Shown: positions 44,059 to 53,629, counted from the first letter of the stretch. The stretch is 64,000 bases of DNA from an uncultured Ruminococcus sp. (GCA_900538575.1 UPZA01000009.1:34246-98245); one strand, 5' to 3'. Translations and numbers: made by a program. The notes: a model not told the origin generated them from the sequence alone.

Positions 44059-44970
44059 TTATCTTAAAACGACCGGTTCTAACTCCAGATTATATCCGGT
44101 TTTATTTTTAACAATTTTTGAAACCTTTTCTGCAAGCTCCAATACATCGCGACATGAAGCGTTTCCTTTATTAATAATAAAGCCGCTGTGCTTTAAGCTG
44201 ACCTGAGCGTCGCCTACAGATAGTCCCTTTAATCCGCATTGATCTATCAAAAGTGAAGCATAACTTCCCTCAGGACGCTTGAATGTACTTCCTGCACTTG
44301 GATATTCAAGGGGCTGTTTATCTCTTCGGCGACCCATAAGTTCATTCATTTTGGCATTTATATTTTCTTTATTTCCTTTTTTCAAACTAAAAATCATATC
44401 TGTTATAATACTATTTTGATATTCAGAAAATATGCTGTGCCTGTATGATAAGCACATTTCATTAGTAGCAATATCCCTGATACTATTTTTTTCATCAATA
44501 TAACGTGCGCTTTTAACAACGTCCTTGATCTCACCGCAGTATGCACCCGCATTCATATAAAGCGCTCCTCCGCATGTTCCGGGTATACCATATGCAAACT
44601 CAAGCCCTGTTAGGGAATTTTCCATTGCAAAAAGGCATATATCCTTCAAAGCAACTCCTGCCGTACATCTGATATCGGTGTCGTTGATGATTTCTATATT
44701 TGAAAATAATTTTCCTATATGAAGTATTACTCCGTCATAGCCTTCATCGGACGCTAATATATTGCTGCCTCGTCCCATTACAAAATATGAAACGTTTTCT
44801 TGTTTAAGAAAATATAATATTTTCTGTAGTGATTCAGCATTATTAACATCTATAAAGCATTTACAAATTCCTCCGATTTTAAATGTAGTGTGACTCTTAA
44901 GCAGTTCGTTGGTCTTGAATCCACAGCCGATGTTGCTGCATATCGCTGCTAACCTTTCAATATACGGCAT
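44059..44970 (-). CDS. murB: UDP-N-acetylenolpyruvoylglucosamine reductase
   Basis: FAD enzyme that reduces UDP-GlcNAc-enolpyruvate to UDP-MurNAc, the second committed peptidoglycan step. At 303 residues it is the type II form lacking the extra loop. It shows the FAD-binding TTFKIGG and VMGRGSNILASDEGYDG. FAYGIPGTCGGALYMNAGAYCGEI follows, then YPSAGSTFKRPEGSYASLLIDQCGLKG with the catalytic Ser. The end ELEPVVLR carries the final catalytic Glu. GAGG precedes the ATG. It belongs to the hprK-to-dnaE operon. Confidence 0.97.
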   Translation of the reverse strand: MPYIERLAAICSNIGCGFKTNELLKSHTTFKIGGICKCFIDVNNAESLQKILYFLKQENVSYFVMGRGSNILASDEGYDGVILHIGKLFSNIEIINDTDIRCTAGVALKDICLFAMENSLTGLEFAYGIPGTCGGALYMNAGAYCGEIKDVVKSARYIDEKNSIRDIATNEMCLSYRHSIFSEYQNSIITDMIFSLKKGNKENINAKMNELMGRRRDKQPLEYPSAGSTFKRPEGSYASLLIDQCGLKGLSVGDAQVSLKHSGFIINKGNASCRDVLELAEKVSKIVKNKTGYNLELEPVVLR

Positions 44971-44984
44971 TCCTTCCTCACTCT

Positions 44985-45707
44985 CTATATAATTATATTT
45001 TTCTTTTTTGAAAGATAATCGATTATGTTTTGGGCTTTTCGATTAAACACCAATTCTTTGGGGAAGTCTATATCCTCAATTATTTTATAAACTGTCGGCG
45101 TCTGACCTATAATATCACTGTAATGACAATCCGTATTAACTATAATCGGCATTGAATATTTTTTGCAAACATTAAGCATTTCTATACAGTTTTCAACCGG
45201 ACTTCTTCCGAATTTAACTGAACTTTCATTTAATTCCAGAAATACACCGTATTCTTTACATGCCTTAACAAGTATATTAAAATCTACCGGATATTTCCAT
45301 GTGGTTGGATGACCGATTAAATCTACCTCTGAATATCTTTTTATAAGATTTAAATAAGCTTTTGTATTTTCTTCGGTCGAACCTGGTTTTATAACAGGTT
45401 CATGACATGATACAACAACCCATTCCGTGCATTTAAGGTCATATGAAGATAAATCGATTTCGCCATCAATGTTTTTTAAATTTGCTTCTACGCCTTTTAA
45501 TACAATAACATTTTTAATTATTCTGGGAAGAACCGCCAAATTATTAAAATGCCAAATATGCGGTGCGTCCTCCATTTCAGGCGCATGGTCTGTTAATGCA
45601 AATAGTTTTAATCCATTTTCAAAGGCAGACTCAGCAAGCTCTTTTACTGTTGAATATGCGTGAGTTGACGCTATCGAATGACAGTGAAGATCAGCTTCAA
45701 TAAACAT
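44985..45707 (-). CDS. PHP-domain phosphatase/phosphoesterase (YcdX-like)
   Basis: A 240-residue metal-dependent hydrolase of the PHP superfamily. The metal ligands are visible: DLHCHS (about 6-11), the following LTDHAPEM, KGVEANL, GHPTTW and the C-terminal VNTDCHYSD. The trinuclear metal site thus looks complete. The exact substrate is unknown; E. coli YcdX-type enzymes act on phosphate esters, while related HisK forms act on histidinol phosphate. No his genes are adjacent, which argues against HisK. AGGAGG precedes the ATG. It is the second gene of the hprK operon. Confidence 0.88.
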   Translation of the reverse strand: MFIEADLHCHSIASTHAYSTVKELAESAFENGLKLFALTDHAPEMEDAPHIWHFNNLAVLPRIIKNVIVLKGVEANLKNIDGEIDLSSYDLKCTEWVVVSCHEPVIKPGSTEENTKAYLNLIKRYSEVDLIGHPTTWKYPVDFNILVKACKEYGVFLELNESSVKFGRSPVENCIEMLNVCKKYSMPIIVNTDCHYSDIIGQTPTVYKIIEDIDFPKELVFNRKAQNIIDYLSKKKNIII

Positions 45708-45719
45708 TTTAACCTCCTA

Positions 45720-46679
45720 TTAAAATTGCTCATAATTTTTAACTGTGTCGTTACTGTCCATGTCAAGTCCAAGCTTTTCCAAAAGTTCCTGAGCCGCATT
45801 ATATCCCATTTTTTTCTGACGGTTATTCATAGCTGCAACCTCAAGAATGACAGCAAGATTACGTCCCGGTTTAACAGGAATAGTAAGCGACGGAACCTTA
45901 ACGCCTAATATTGATGTATACTGATTATCCACTCCCATTCTATCATATATCTTCTCGGGATTCCATAGTTCCATTTCAATTATGAGATCAATCTTTTCAG
46001 TAAGCTTAACTGCTCCCATACCAAAAAGACGTCTTGCATTAATAATACCTATTCCGCGAAGCTCAAGAAAATGACGGATATTATCGGGTGAACTTCCTAC
46101 TAAACTGATATTTGAAACCTTTCTTATTTCAACCGCGTCGTCGGCTACAAGTCTATGTCCCCTTTTTACTAATTCAATTGCAGTTTCGCTTTTTCCTACA
46201 CCGCTTTCTCCTGTTATAAAAACTCCTTCACCATAAATTTCTATTAAAACGCCGTGACGAGTTATTCTTGGAGCAAGATTAAGGTTTAAAAATGCTATAA
46301 GTCCCGACATAAAGTTAGACGTACTTTCCTTACTACGTAAAAGAGGCATTTCATATTGCTTGGAAAGCTCAAGCATTTCAGCAAAGTAAGGAAGCTCTCG
46401 GGTTATGATTAGTGCAGGCAGTCTCTGAGAGAATAATTTTTCAAGACGTTCCCTTCTGGTTTGCTCGTCTATTGTTGAAAGATAAGCAAATTCCATCTTT
46501 CCTATAATTTGTATTCGTTCGGGATTAAAATATTCATAAAATCCCATAAGCTGAAGACCGGGACGATTAACGTCGTTTTCATCAATAAATATTTCTTCAG
46601 GCGGTTTTGGAGTATAAATTGATTCAAGCTTAAATTCATTTATTATTTTCTGTAATGAAACAGTAAATTTTTCAGCCAT
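45720..46679 (-). CDS. hprK: HPr kinase/phosphorylase
   Basis: Bifunctional enzyme that phosphorylates HPr at Ser46 in response to ATP and fructose bisphosphate, and reverses it with phosphate. It is central to carbon catabolite control in Firmicutes. The 319 residues have an N-terminal domain and then the kinase core. Key residues are visible: H142 (RHGVL), P-loop GESGVGKSE (157-165), D180-D181 and the HprK signature around LELRGIGIINARRLFG. AGGAGG precedes the ATG. It heads the operon hprK-PHP-murB-rapZ-whiA-dnaE under the promoter at 46756-46784. Confidence 0.98.
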   Translation of the reverse strand: MAEKFTVSLQKIINEFKLESIYTPKPPEEIFIDENDVNRPGLQLMGFYEYFNPERIQIIGKMEFAYLSTIDEQTRRERLEKLFSQRLPALIITRELPYFAEMLELSKQYEMPLLRSKESTSNFMSGLIAFLNLNLAPRITRHGVLIEIYGEGVFITGESGVGKSETAIELVKRGHRLVADDAVEIRKVSNISLVGSSPDNIRHFLELRGIGIINARRLFGMGAVKLTEKIDLIIEMELWNPEKIYDRMGVDNQYTSILGVKVPSLTIPVKPGRNLAVILEVAAMNNRQKKMGYNAAQELLEKLGLDMDSNDTVKNYEQF

Positions 46680-46755
46680 TTAAGACCTCCTATTTTATTA
46701 GATATATTATTTAGTTGGCAAGGAAAGAATTATCGATTATAATACCCTTTTTTTA

Positions 46756-46784
46756 ATTATACTCTATATTCTCGGAATTTTCAA
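46756..46784 (-). promoter_or_regulatory. SigA promoter of the hprK operon
   Basis: TTGAAA (46779-46784), 17 bases, TATAAT (46756-46761), on the minus strand. It gives a leader of about 70 bases before hprK. Confidence 0.82.
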
Positions 46785-46821
46785 TAGTGCATTAAGATTT
46801 AACACCGATTTTAAAAAACAA

Positions 46822-46848
46822 GGCAATGACATTTTACATACCATTGCC
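46822..46848 (-). terminator. Terminator of hemW
   Basis: GGCAATG / CATTGCC with a 13-nt loop that contains the hemW stop codon, followed on the minus strand by TTGTTTTTT. Confidence 0.75.
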
Positions 46849-47925
46849 GTATAACAAATCTGTTATTATTGAATTAGACACCAAAAATCCTTTTGGCGTA
46901 AGTTTTAAATAATTATCATTTAATTCTGCAAAACCGTTTTTACAGTATTTCATAGAACGCTTATATAAATCTAAATTATTGTCAAAATCTTCAAGATTAA
47001 TACCTTCTGTAAGACGCAGTCCCAGCATAATACGCTCATTACCGCTTCCCGGCTCTGCGTTCTCATTTATGATTATCTGATGATCATTCTCGCAAAAGCT
47101 GTCTAAATCGTCAGGAACATAATACCTTTTTCCATTAAAATACGAATGAGCTGAAGGACCTATACCTAAATATTCTTCGCATTTCCAGTACTTCATATTA
47201 TGACGACTTTTATAACCGATTTTAGAAAAATTTGAAATTTCATACTGTTTAAAACCGGATTCTTCTAATAATTTCACGGTATATAAATACAAATCAGCAA
47301 TTTGATCGTCATCAGGCAACAACTTCCAAGTTTTATTTTTATAAAACGGAGTTTCTTTTTCTACTTTTAAAATATAAGATGATACATGCTGAATAGGGAG
47401 ATTAATTATATTTGTAACAGAGCATTCAAGCTTTTCAAAAGTTTGATCTTTCAATGCTATCATTAGATCACAGGATATATTATAAAATCCTGTTTCAGCT
47501 GCAAGTATTATAGTATCCGCCGCCTTTTCAAAAGAATGAGAACGGCCTAAAAATTCCAATTCATCATTGTTACCAGATTGAACGCCAACTGAAAGCCGAT
47601 TGATTCCGGCAATTTTATAGCTATTTAATTTTGCTTCTGTAACCGTACACGGATTTATTTCTATGGTTATTTCCGGAGAAATCAAATTAAATCTGCATTC
47701 TAAAGCTTCTATTATTTCCGCTATATATTCTGATGGAATAATTGACGGTGTACCGCCTCCAAAGTAAACGGTATCAACATCTGCATGCGGCAAATTCCGT
47801 ATATTACGAATTACCGCATTTTTATATTTTTCTGCCGATTTTATGCTATAATTACATGAATAAAAATCACAATAGGGACACTTTTTAGAGCAGAACGGTA
47901 CATGTATATACACTCCTGTCATCAT
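46834..47925 (-). CDS. hemW: Radical SAM protein HemW (heme chaperone family)
   Basis: A 363-residue radical SAM protein. The [4Fe-4S] cysteines are C12, C16 and C19 in PFCSKKCPYCDFYS, followed by the SAM-binding GGGTPS and a HemN-type C-terminal domain. HemW-family members insert heme or act as coproporphyrinogen-oxidase-like proteins; the HemN-specific fourth cysteine is absent (Phe), supporting HemW. The start ATGA overlaps the stop of the preceding zinc-ribbon gene by four bases. It is therefore translationally coupled in the operon lepA-zinc ribbon-hemW, a common bacterial neighbourhood for lepA and hemW. Confidence 0.93.
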   Translation of the reverse strand: MMTGVYIHVPFCSKKCPYCDFYSCNYSIKSAEKYKNAVIRNIRNLPHADVDTVYFGGGTPSIIPSEYIAEIIEALECRFNLISPEITIEINPCTVTEAKLNSYKIAGINRLSVGVQSGNNDELEFLGRSHSFEKAADTIILAAETGFYNISCDLMIALKDQTFEKLECSVTNIINLPIQHVSSYILKVEKETPFYKNKTWKLLPDDDQIADLYLYTVKLLEESGFKQYEISNFSKIGYKSRHNMKYWKCEEYLGIGPSAHSYFNGKRYYVPDDLDSFCENDHQIIINENAEPGSGNERIMLGLRLTEGINLEDFDNNLDLYKRSMKYCKNGFAELNDNYLKLTPKGFLVSNSIITDLLYGNGM

Positions 47926-48233
47926 ACGTCAATTCTGAGACTCGGTACAAGCGGGAAAAAAAGAGCGTCAAATATTTTATTTATTATAAACGTTACAATA
48001 ATAACTATAATAATGGGAAAAAAACTTAAATCAGTTTTTATATACATAATAACAACTGCTATCAGCATTAACAAATCGGTTATAGTATGAAATATTGCCG
48101 ATTGCATACCGTTTGTACAATGCTTTCCGCAGCTTGGGCACATAACTCCTTTGGATTTTTGATTGCCTGCAAATGCCTTTTTTAAAGGCGTTATTGATCT
48201 TTCACCGCAATGAGGACATTTATATTTTTTCAT
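47922..48233 (-). CDS. Zinc-ribbon membrane protein, function unknown
   Basis: A 103-residue protein. The N-terminal half has two CxxC pairs (C6/C9 and C32/C35), a plausible zinc ribbon. The second half has two membrane segments (about 48-65 and 70-95), ending in a short charged tail. The likely layout puts the ribbon in the cytoplasm. It sits 12 bases after lepA and overlaps hemW by four, but I recognise no function. Confidence 0.75.
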   Translation of the reverse strand: MKKYKCPHCGERSITPLKKAFAGNQKSKGVMCPSCGKHCTNGMQSAIFHTITDLLMLIAVVIMYIKTDLSFFPIIIVIIVTFIINKIFDALFFPLVPSLRIDV

Positions 48234-48245
48234 ATTTTCACCATC

Positions 48246-50048
48246 TTATTCATCAAGCTTGAGAACACTCATAAAAGCTTCCTGCGGAACTTCTACAGTT
48301 CCGAGCTGTCTCATTCTTTTTTTACCTTCCTTTTGCTTTTCAAGCAATTTCTTTTTTCTTGTTATATCGCCGCCGTAGCATTTTGCCAAAACGTCTTTTC
48401 TCATAGCCTTGACCGTTTCTCTGGCAATTATTTTACCTCCTATGGCAGCTTGGATAGGTACTTCAAAAAGCTGCCTTGGAATATTTTCCTTTAGCTTTTC
48501 AACCATTTTTCTGCCACGGGAATAAGCGCGGTCGGCATGGACAATAAACGATAAGGCATCAACAATATCCCCGTTTAACAATATATCCAGTTTTACAAGT
48601 TTTGAAGGCGCATATCCGAGTATTTCATAATCAAAAGACGCATATCCCTTAGTTCTTGATTTAAGCGCGTCAAAAAAGTCATACACTATTTCATTTAACG
48701 GTAACTCATAATGAAGTGAAACACGGGTTTCATCGAGATATTTCATATCTCTAAATATACCGCGCCTTTCCTGACATAATTCCATAATATTGCCTACATA
48801 ATCAGAAGGAGCCAGAATTTCCGCTTTTACCATTGGTTCCTCAGCGCTGGAAATCAAACCCGGATCCGGATAATTAGTTGGATTATCTATAAACCTGGTT
48901 TCACCATTGGTAAGAGTTACTTTATAAATAACTGACGGCGCGGTAGTTATGAGATCAAGATTATATTCTCTTTCCAGTCTTTCCTGTATGATTTCCATAT
49001 GCAAAAGTCCCAGAAAACCGCATCTAAAGCCAAAGCCAAGCGCTATGGAAGTTTCAGGCTCGTATGAAAGCGAAGCGTCGTTAAGCTGGAGCTTTTCCAG
49101 AGCTTCCCTTAAATCCTCATATTTTGCTCCGTCAGCTGGGTAAATGCCGGAATAAACCATAGGATTTACTTTTCTATACCCCGGAAGAGGTTCGCTGCAA
49201 GGATTTAACGCATTTGTTACCGTATCTCCAACTTGAGTTTCACCTATACTTTTAATAGAAGCAGATATATAGCCAACCTCGCCCGCCGAAAGCATACCGC
49301 TGTTAATATGATCAACAGCGTCCATATAACCGACTTCAACTACTGTAAATTCAGAACCTGCGGCCATTAGTTTTATAGTATCTCCTACTTTTACACTGCC
49401 CTCTTTGATACGTACATATATTATAACGCCTTTATATGCGTCGTAGTAGCTGTCAAAAATAAGCGCCTTTAACGGTTTATTTGCTTCTCCCGAAGGAGCA
49501 GGAATTTCTTTTACTATTTTTTCTAAAACGTCTTCAATATTTAAACCGGCTTTTGCCGATATTCTCGGAGCGTCCTCTGCCGGTATGCCTATTACATTTT
49601 CTATTTCCTCGCAGACTCTTTCGGGATCGGCTGAAGGAAGATCTATCTTATTAATTACCGGAACTACTTCAAGGTCATGCTCTATTGCAAGATAAGTGTT
49701 TGCAAGCGTCTGCGCCTCAATTCCTTGCGATGCGTCAACAACAAGTATTGCTCCTTCGCAGGCCGCAAGCGAACGTGAAACCTCATAATTAAAATCAACA
49801 TGTCCGGGAGTATCAATAAGATTAAAGATATATTCTTTTCCGTCAAGCGCATGATATTTCAATCTCACAGCACGAGCTTTTATTGTTATACCGCGTTCCC
49901 TTTCAATTTCCATATTATCCAGCAGCTGTTCCTCCATATCTCTCTTTGCTACTGTATATGTTTTCTCAAGGATTCGGTCTGCCAATGTTGATTTTCCATG
50001 GTCAATATGAGCAATAATACAAAAATTACGGATATTTTCTGTTGACAA
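48246..50048 (-). CDS. lepA: Elongation factor 4 (LepA)
   Basis: Ribosome-bound GTPase affecting translation fidelity and subunit assembly. I choose the TTG at 50048 (600 residues, the normal length) because GGAGG lies eight bases upstream; a longer frame adds 11 residues over that RBS. The G1 motif HIDHGKST is at 14-21, and the switch II/G3 motif DTPGHVDF is visible. G4 NKID and the LepA-specific C-terminal domain ([16 protein letters not shown]...[23 protein letters not shown]) follow. It has its own promoter at 50084-50112 and is followed by the zinc-ribbon gene and hemW. Confidence 0.97.
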   Translation of the reverse strand: MSTENIRNFCIIAHIDHGKSTLADRILEKTYTVAKRDMEEQLLDNMEIERERGITIKARAVRLKYHALDGKEYIFNLIDTPGHVDFNYEVSRSLAACEGAILVVDASQGIEAQTLANTYLAIEHDLEVVPVINKIDLPSADPERVCEEIENVIGIPAEDAPRISAKAGLNIEDVLEKIVKEIPAPSGEANKPLKALIFDSYYDAYKGVIIYVRIKEGSVKVGDTIKLMAAGSEFTVVEVGYMDAVDHINSGMLSAGEVGYISASIKSIGETQVGDTVTNALNPCSEPLPGYRKVNPMVYSGIYPADGAKYEDLREALEKLQLNDASLSYEPETSIALGFGFRCGFLGLLHMEIIQERLEREYNLDLITTAPSVIYKVTLTNGETRFIDNPTNYPDPGLISSAEEPMVKAEILAPSDYVGNIMELCQERRGIFRDMKYLDETRVSLHYELPLNEIVYDFFDALKSRTKGYASFDYEILGYAPSKLVKLDILLNGDIVDALSFIVHADRAYSRGRKMVEKLKENIPRQLFEVPIQAAIGGKIIARETVKAMRKDVLAKCYGGDITRKKKLLEKQKEGKKRMRQLGTVEVPQEAFMSVLKLDE

Positions 50049-50083
50049 TTCGTGTTCCTCCGATTCAAATAATATCAACAAAA

Positions 50084-50112
50084 ATTATAACACAAATATC
50101 AAAATTTGTAAA
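50084..50112 (-). promoter_or_regulatory. SigA promoter of lepA
   Basis: TTTACA (50107-50112), 17 bases, TATAAT (50084-50089) with an extended TG, on the minus strand. It lies ten bases past the stop of the 45-residue ORF. Confidence 0.82.
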
Positions 50113-50121
50113 CAAAAATCT

Positions 50122-50259
50122 TCATTCTATTTCAACCGGCGGAAGATTAATATTTCCATCTTCATCAATTCTGTCATACGACTCTGCCGAGCCGGTAATA
50201 ATATCTTTTTCATTAAATTTTATAATAGTTATTTCCGGTTTAATATAATTGTTATTCAT
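50122..50259 (-). CDS. Short unannotated ORF, 45-residue acidic peptide
   Basis: Begins MNNNYIKPEITIIKF with GGGAG eight bases before the ATG and ends PPVEIE. The peptide is acidic, with the sequence KFNEKDIITGSAESY in the middle and no cysteine or membrane segment. The pattern YxxPEIxIIKFxxxDII resembles short peptides seen in Clostridia (my recollection), but I cannot assign a role. It lies between fliS and lepA with no obvious promoter of its own. The good RBS and clean frame are the support; a real gene is likely but not certain. Confidence 0.55.
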   Translation of the reverse strand: MNNNYIKPEITIIKFNEKDIITGSAESYDRIDEDGNINLPPVEIE

Positions 50260-50284
50260 TTTTATATCTCCCTTATAAATTAAT

Positions 50285-50314
50285 AATCCGATTTACTTAA
50301 AAGCAAATCGGATT
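50285..50314 (-). terminator. Hairpin after fliS
   Basis: A 10-bp stem, AATCCGATTT / AAATCGGATT, with a 10-nt loop, immediately after the fliS stop codon. The downstream T tract is weak on the minus strand, so some read-through into the 45-residue ORF is possible. Confidence 0.65.
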
Positions 50315-50319
50315 TTAGA

Positions 50320-50697
50320 TTATTTTTTATGAACAATTCTTTCGGCTTCCTGAAAAGAATCCCCTAAACCGTCTATCATAGGAATAATTTCCTTGATTAT
50401 CTCCAAATCCATTTTTATCTTTGCTTTAACAATCATCCTGACAAAATAATCGTACAATGAGTGTAAATTTGAAGAAATATCTATACTTCTATCTAATGAA
50501 GCATTTAAATAATTTATTATTCTCTGCGCCTTATAAAGAGATTCCTCCGCTTTTTCCGTATTATTTTCTTCTATGTAATAAACTGCTAAATTAAGTTTCT
50601 TGGAACATCCTCTGAATAACTGAACAACAAGCTCACCCTGAGTCATTGTCATAATAGATTGCTTTTGATATTCTTCATAAGGATTAACTGCCGCCAT
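50320..50697 (-). CDS. fliS: Flagellar export chaperone FliS
   Basis: A 125-residue helical-bundle chaperone that binds the C-terminus of flagellin and keeps it unfolded before export. It opens MAAVNPYEEYQKQSIMTMTQGELVVQLFRGCSKKL. The YxxxxI...TxxELVxLLyxG pattern and later MIDGLGDSFQEAE support FliS. The gene follows fliD by 29 bases with a GGGAGGAG RBS. Flagellin itself is not in the window. Confidence 0.93.
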   Translation of the reverse strand: MAAVNPYEEYQKQSIMTMTQGELVVQLFRGCSKKLNLAVYYIEENNTEKAEESLYKAQRIINYLNASLDRSIDISSNLHSLYDYFVRMIVKAKIKMDLEIIKEIIPMIDGLGDSFQEAERIVHKK

Positions 50698-50726
50698 TTA
50701 ATACTCCTCCCCGTTCTGTGAAGTAA

Positions 50727-53078
50727 TTATCCCATCATCTGAGAAAGCCATGAACTTTGTGAGCTCATATTTGATAAAGCGGTTTCCATCGCATTAAACT
50801 GATTCCAATATCTTTGTTTCCTCTTCTCGTAAACCATATTAAGAGATTCAAGCTTTTTAGAAATGGCATCTAATTTATCTTTTATAGTATTATCCTTTTC
50901 AGTTCCTTTGCCAATTACTCCGGCAAGAGAAACCAATGCACCCGGACTTCCTGAACTTGTGTTTGCAGCCTTGTCACATATTTTATTAAGTCTGGTTGCA
51001 AGTCCGTTTTCTCCGGTAAAAAGTTCTTTTACTCCGTTGGGATCAGTTAGCAATGCATTTTTCAGTTTATCTTCATCAATGCTTAGTTTTCCATAATCAG
51101 ACCACTGAGAGCTTGAATCTATACCTATGTTAGATAAAACATATTTCGCTCCTACTCGTGTATACATTGCAGATCTCATGCCGCTCAGAAAATCTGATAT
51201 GTCTCTGTCATTTCTTAACAGACCTTCCTTAGCTTTTTCTTCCCATAGCTCTATTTCTTTTTCGGTCATCTCTTTTTTCTGTGCGTCAGTTAAAGGAGCA
51301 TAAGATTTATAGGAAGCTTCCTCGTGTGTAAAGCCATTTAATTTATCAATAAGACTATTATAATCTTCGACAAACGACTTTAAATTATCTATTATTTTAT
51401 CAACATCTCGAGAAGTTGAAATTTGAGCCTTATCTTCTTTAGTGCCTGAAACAGTTTTTATTGTACCGTCGCTGTTTTCTGCAAAGCTTCCGTCTGCATT
51501 AGTAACATATGAACCGGTAGTTGACTTTAATGATATTGTAAGACCATTATAAGTAAAATCATTATTTGCTCTTTCAACTGTTACACCGTTTATATTTACA
51601 ACTGCATTTTGTCCGGCGGTTACGGTAGAGCTATCAAGATTTCCGGAAGAATCAACGGTAAAACCGAGCTTAGAAAACAGTCCCTCGTTATCACCGCTTA
51701 GATTTATATCAAAACCGGCTCCTGTCGAGTTTGATGAAATTTTAAATTTATCGCTTAATTCGTCATAGGTAATACTAACGCCGGTATCGCTTGAATTAAT
51801 TTTATTCATTATTGTCGATACTGTATCTGCGGCCGTATATTCTATTTCCTTGCCGTTTAATGTGAATGAATATTTTGTATCTGTATCCGTTTCATCACCG
51901 ATACCTAATTTACCTATAGTATCTGTTCTTACAATCTGGTTTGAAGCTGTCGTAGTCCCGCTTGAAAAGCCTATTGCCTCCATAGTTTCAGAATTAGCAG
52001 ACAAAGTCAGATTTCTTCCTGTCCCCGCTACTGAAATTTTCCAAATACCGCCATCGTTTGTAAACTGTACTGAACTGCCAAACACCGATTGTACTTTATC
52101 TCTGAAATCGCTCATCGATTCGTTTTCGTTTACAGCTATTGATTTTTTTACTCCGTCTAGAGTAATGTCAACATATCCGTTAATATTTCCCACTTCAGCA
52201 AACTTGGTATTTACAGAGGCTGATTCAAGTTCATATTTCCCGGAAATTTCATTACCATCGTCGTCCTTGGCAGCGGCAGATTTAATTGTTCCGCTGAATC
52301 CTAATATTGATAATCCTGCTGAAGAACCTGAAATTTCAAATTCCGAATCTGATTCAAAAGTTATATTTTTAATTCTTTCTTCAGTGGACGTATTAACGTT
52401 TCCGGTATATTCATTGTTGTCTTTGTCATAATATTTGCCGTCCGTATATGTCAGCTCATTGCCGTCGTCATCTTTATATATCGTAACGTTTTCCTTTTCG
52501 GCTTTTGCAAAATCTGCTAAACCAATAGCAGAATTAATGCGGCCGCAAATATCATCGGCTGTAACGGCGCCCTTCAAATCTACTGAAACAGATCTGTCGC
52601 CTATTTTTATATCAATATTTCTGTTGTATTCAAAACTGTCAGATTTTGAAGTTGAGGTGGAAATTTCACCTGTTCCAACTTTATCTGATGTTACACTGGA
52701 GGCAGTAGCCAGTCTGGCAATCTGCATGCTGAAATCACCGTCTAAAGCGTTATTTCCGACAGTAACCTCCGCAGCGGAAGACGAACTTGAAGTTTTCATG
52801 GAATTATAAAAGGATTCAAGTCTTAAGCACGAATCAGAGGCAAGGTTAAAATATTTCGCCTGAAAATTATTTATATCTGAAATAATGTCCCTGTATATTT
52901 CCTGCTTCCACAGAAGCTGCTGTTTGGCTTGATTCTGCTTATCTATTTTGGCTTGTGTTCCTGAAAGCATACTCTGAACAAGACTTTCAGTATCCATCTG
53001 AGATATCAAGCCGGACATGCCTTTATTGCTGTAAGCGGCATTAGTATATGTACTTGAATCGCTTGAGCTTACATTCAT
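50727..53078 (-). CDS. fliD: Flagellar hook-associated protein 2 (filament cap)
   Basis: Filament-tip protein that helps flagellin subunits fold into the growing filament. At 783 residues it is longer than many FliD (450-680). The N-terminal part has the cap signature (TESLVQSMLSGTQAKIDKQNQAKQQLLWKQEIYRDIISDINNFQ). A large Ser/Thr/Asp-rich middle follows with repeated beta-type modules like flagellin hook-IN domains (e.g. SFTLNGKEIEYTAADTVSTIMNKIN). A classic C-terminal coiled-coil region ends LSQMMG. GAGGAGG precedes the ATG. It is cotranscribed with fliS from a sigma-D-like promoter at 53116-53142. Confidence 0.95.
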   Translation of the reverse strand: MNVSSSDSSTYTNAAYSNKGMSGLISQMDTESLVQSMLSGTQAKIDKQNQAKQQLLWKQEIYRDIISDINNFQAKYFNLASDSCLRLESFYNSMKTSSSSSAAEVTVGNNALDGDFSMQIARLATASSVTSDKVGTGEISTSTSKSDSFEYNRNIDIKIGDRSVSVDLKGAVTADDICGRINSAIGLADFAKAEKENVTIYKDDDGNELTYTDGKYYDKDNNEYTGNVNTSTEERIKNITFESDSEFEISGSSAGLSILGFSGTIKSAAAKDDDGNEISGKYELESASVNTKFAEVGNINGYVDITLDGVKKSIAVNENESMSDFRDKVQSVFGSSVQFTNDGGIWKISVAGTGRNLTLSANSETMEAIGFSSGTTTASNQIVRTDTIGKLGIGDETDTDTKYSFTLNGKEIEYTAADTVSTIMNKINSSDTGVSITYDELSDKFKISSNSTGAGFDINLSGDNEGLFSKLGFTVDSSGNLDSSTVTAGQNAVVNINGVTVERANNDFTYNGLTISLKSTTGSYVTNADGSFAENSDGTIKTVSGTKEDKAQISTSRDVDKIIDNLKSFVEDYNSLIDKLNGFTHEEASYKSYAPLTDAQKKEMTEKEIELWEEKAKEGLLRNDRDISDFLSGMRSAMYTRVGAKYVLSNIGIDSSSQWSDYGKLSIDEDKLKNALLTDPNGVKELFTGENGLATRLNKICDKAANTSSGSPGALVSLAGVIGKGTEKDNTIKDKLDAISKKLESLNMVYEKRKQRYWNQFNAMETALSNMSSQSSWLSQMMG

Positions 53079-53115
53079 AAAAATATCCTCCTCAAAAATT
53101 TATTCCTTAATTAAT

Positions 53116-53142
53116 ATATCGTAAGAAAGCTGAAAAAATAAA
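53116..53142 (-). promoter_or_regulatory. Sigma-D-like promoter of fliD-fliS
   Basis: On the minus strand TTTA (53139-53142), 15 bases, TACGATAT (53116-53123). It differs from the Bacillus sigma-D consensus TAAA-N15-GCCGATAT in one -35 base and two -10 bases. The same TTTA-N15-TACGATA(A/T) arrangement is found upstream of flgM. Confidence 0.55.
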
Positions 53143-53144
53143 GC

Positions 53145-53615
53145 CTAAATACTTTTTTTATTTTCAGGAAAGAAAAACTTTTTTCCTCCTGACAAACCTG
53201 CCCCTGCATATTTGGCCGCCTTTGCGTTTTGTCCTGAATTATTCTTCTTGATTTTATTCATAAGATCATTTTTTAAAATTATGATACGTTCAGTTATTTG
53301 AGGTTCCATTCCTGAAACTCTAAAAGCAATACTGTTAAATTTCTGCCTTAGGTCAAAAACTCTCATTCCGGATTCATCAAGCTCATTTCTGGCACATTTG
53401 TTTTTATAAGCCGCTGAAATAATTGGCGAATCTATGCATTCATCCGATATCTGTTTATCAAGTTCGGTTATAATTTCAGATAAGGTTTGTCTTTTCTCAG
53501 TATAACCGAGAATATCGTCTACAGGACAATCAAGCATTTGCTTTGTTATATTTTCATATTTAACCATTAGCTTGTTTATTTGCTCTTGCTTTTCAATTAT
53601 AAGATTTATATCCAT
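53145..53615 (-). CDS. Helical protein next to fliD (possible FliT/FlgN-like chaperone)
   Basis: A 156-residue, charged, mainly helical protein with a leucine/isoleucine-rich coiled coil over about the first 120 residues and a Lys/Gly-rich tail. No cysteine motif or membrane segment is seen. The position immediately upstream of fliD and the size fit a FliD export chaperone such as FliT, but sequence signatures are too weak to name it. AAGGAG precedes the ATG. It diverges from the 53704 gene. Confidence 0.55.
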   Translation of the reverse strand: MDINLIIEKQEQINKLMVKYENITKQMLDCPVDDILGYTEKRQTLSEIITELDKQISDECIDSPIISAAYKNKCARNELDESGMRVFDLRQKFNSIAFRVSGMEPQITERIIILKNDLMNKIKKNNSGQNAKAAKYAGAGLSGGKKFFFPENKKSI

Positions 53616-53629
53616 TAATAATTTCTCCT

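Noticed and set aside
52435..52809. Plus-strand ORF of about 124 codons inside fliD
   Set aside because: It is antisense to the fliD coding region, has no RBS and its composition follows from the Ser/Asp-rich fliD frame.
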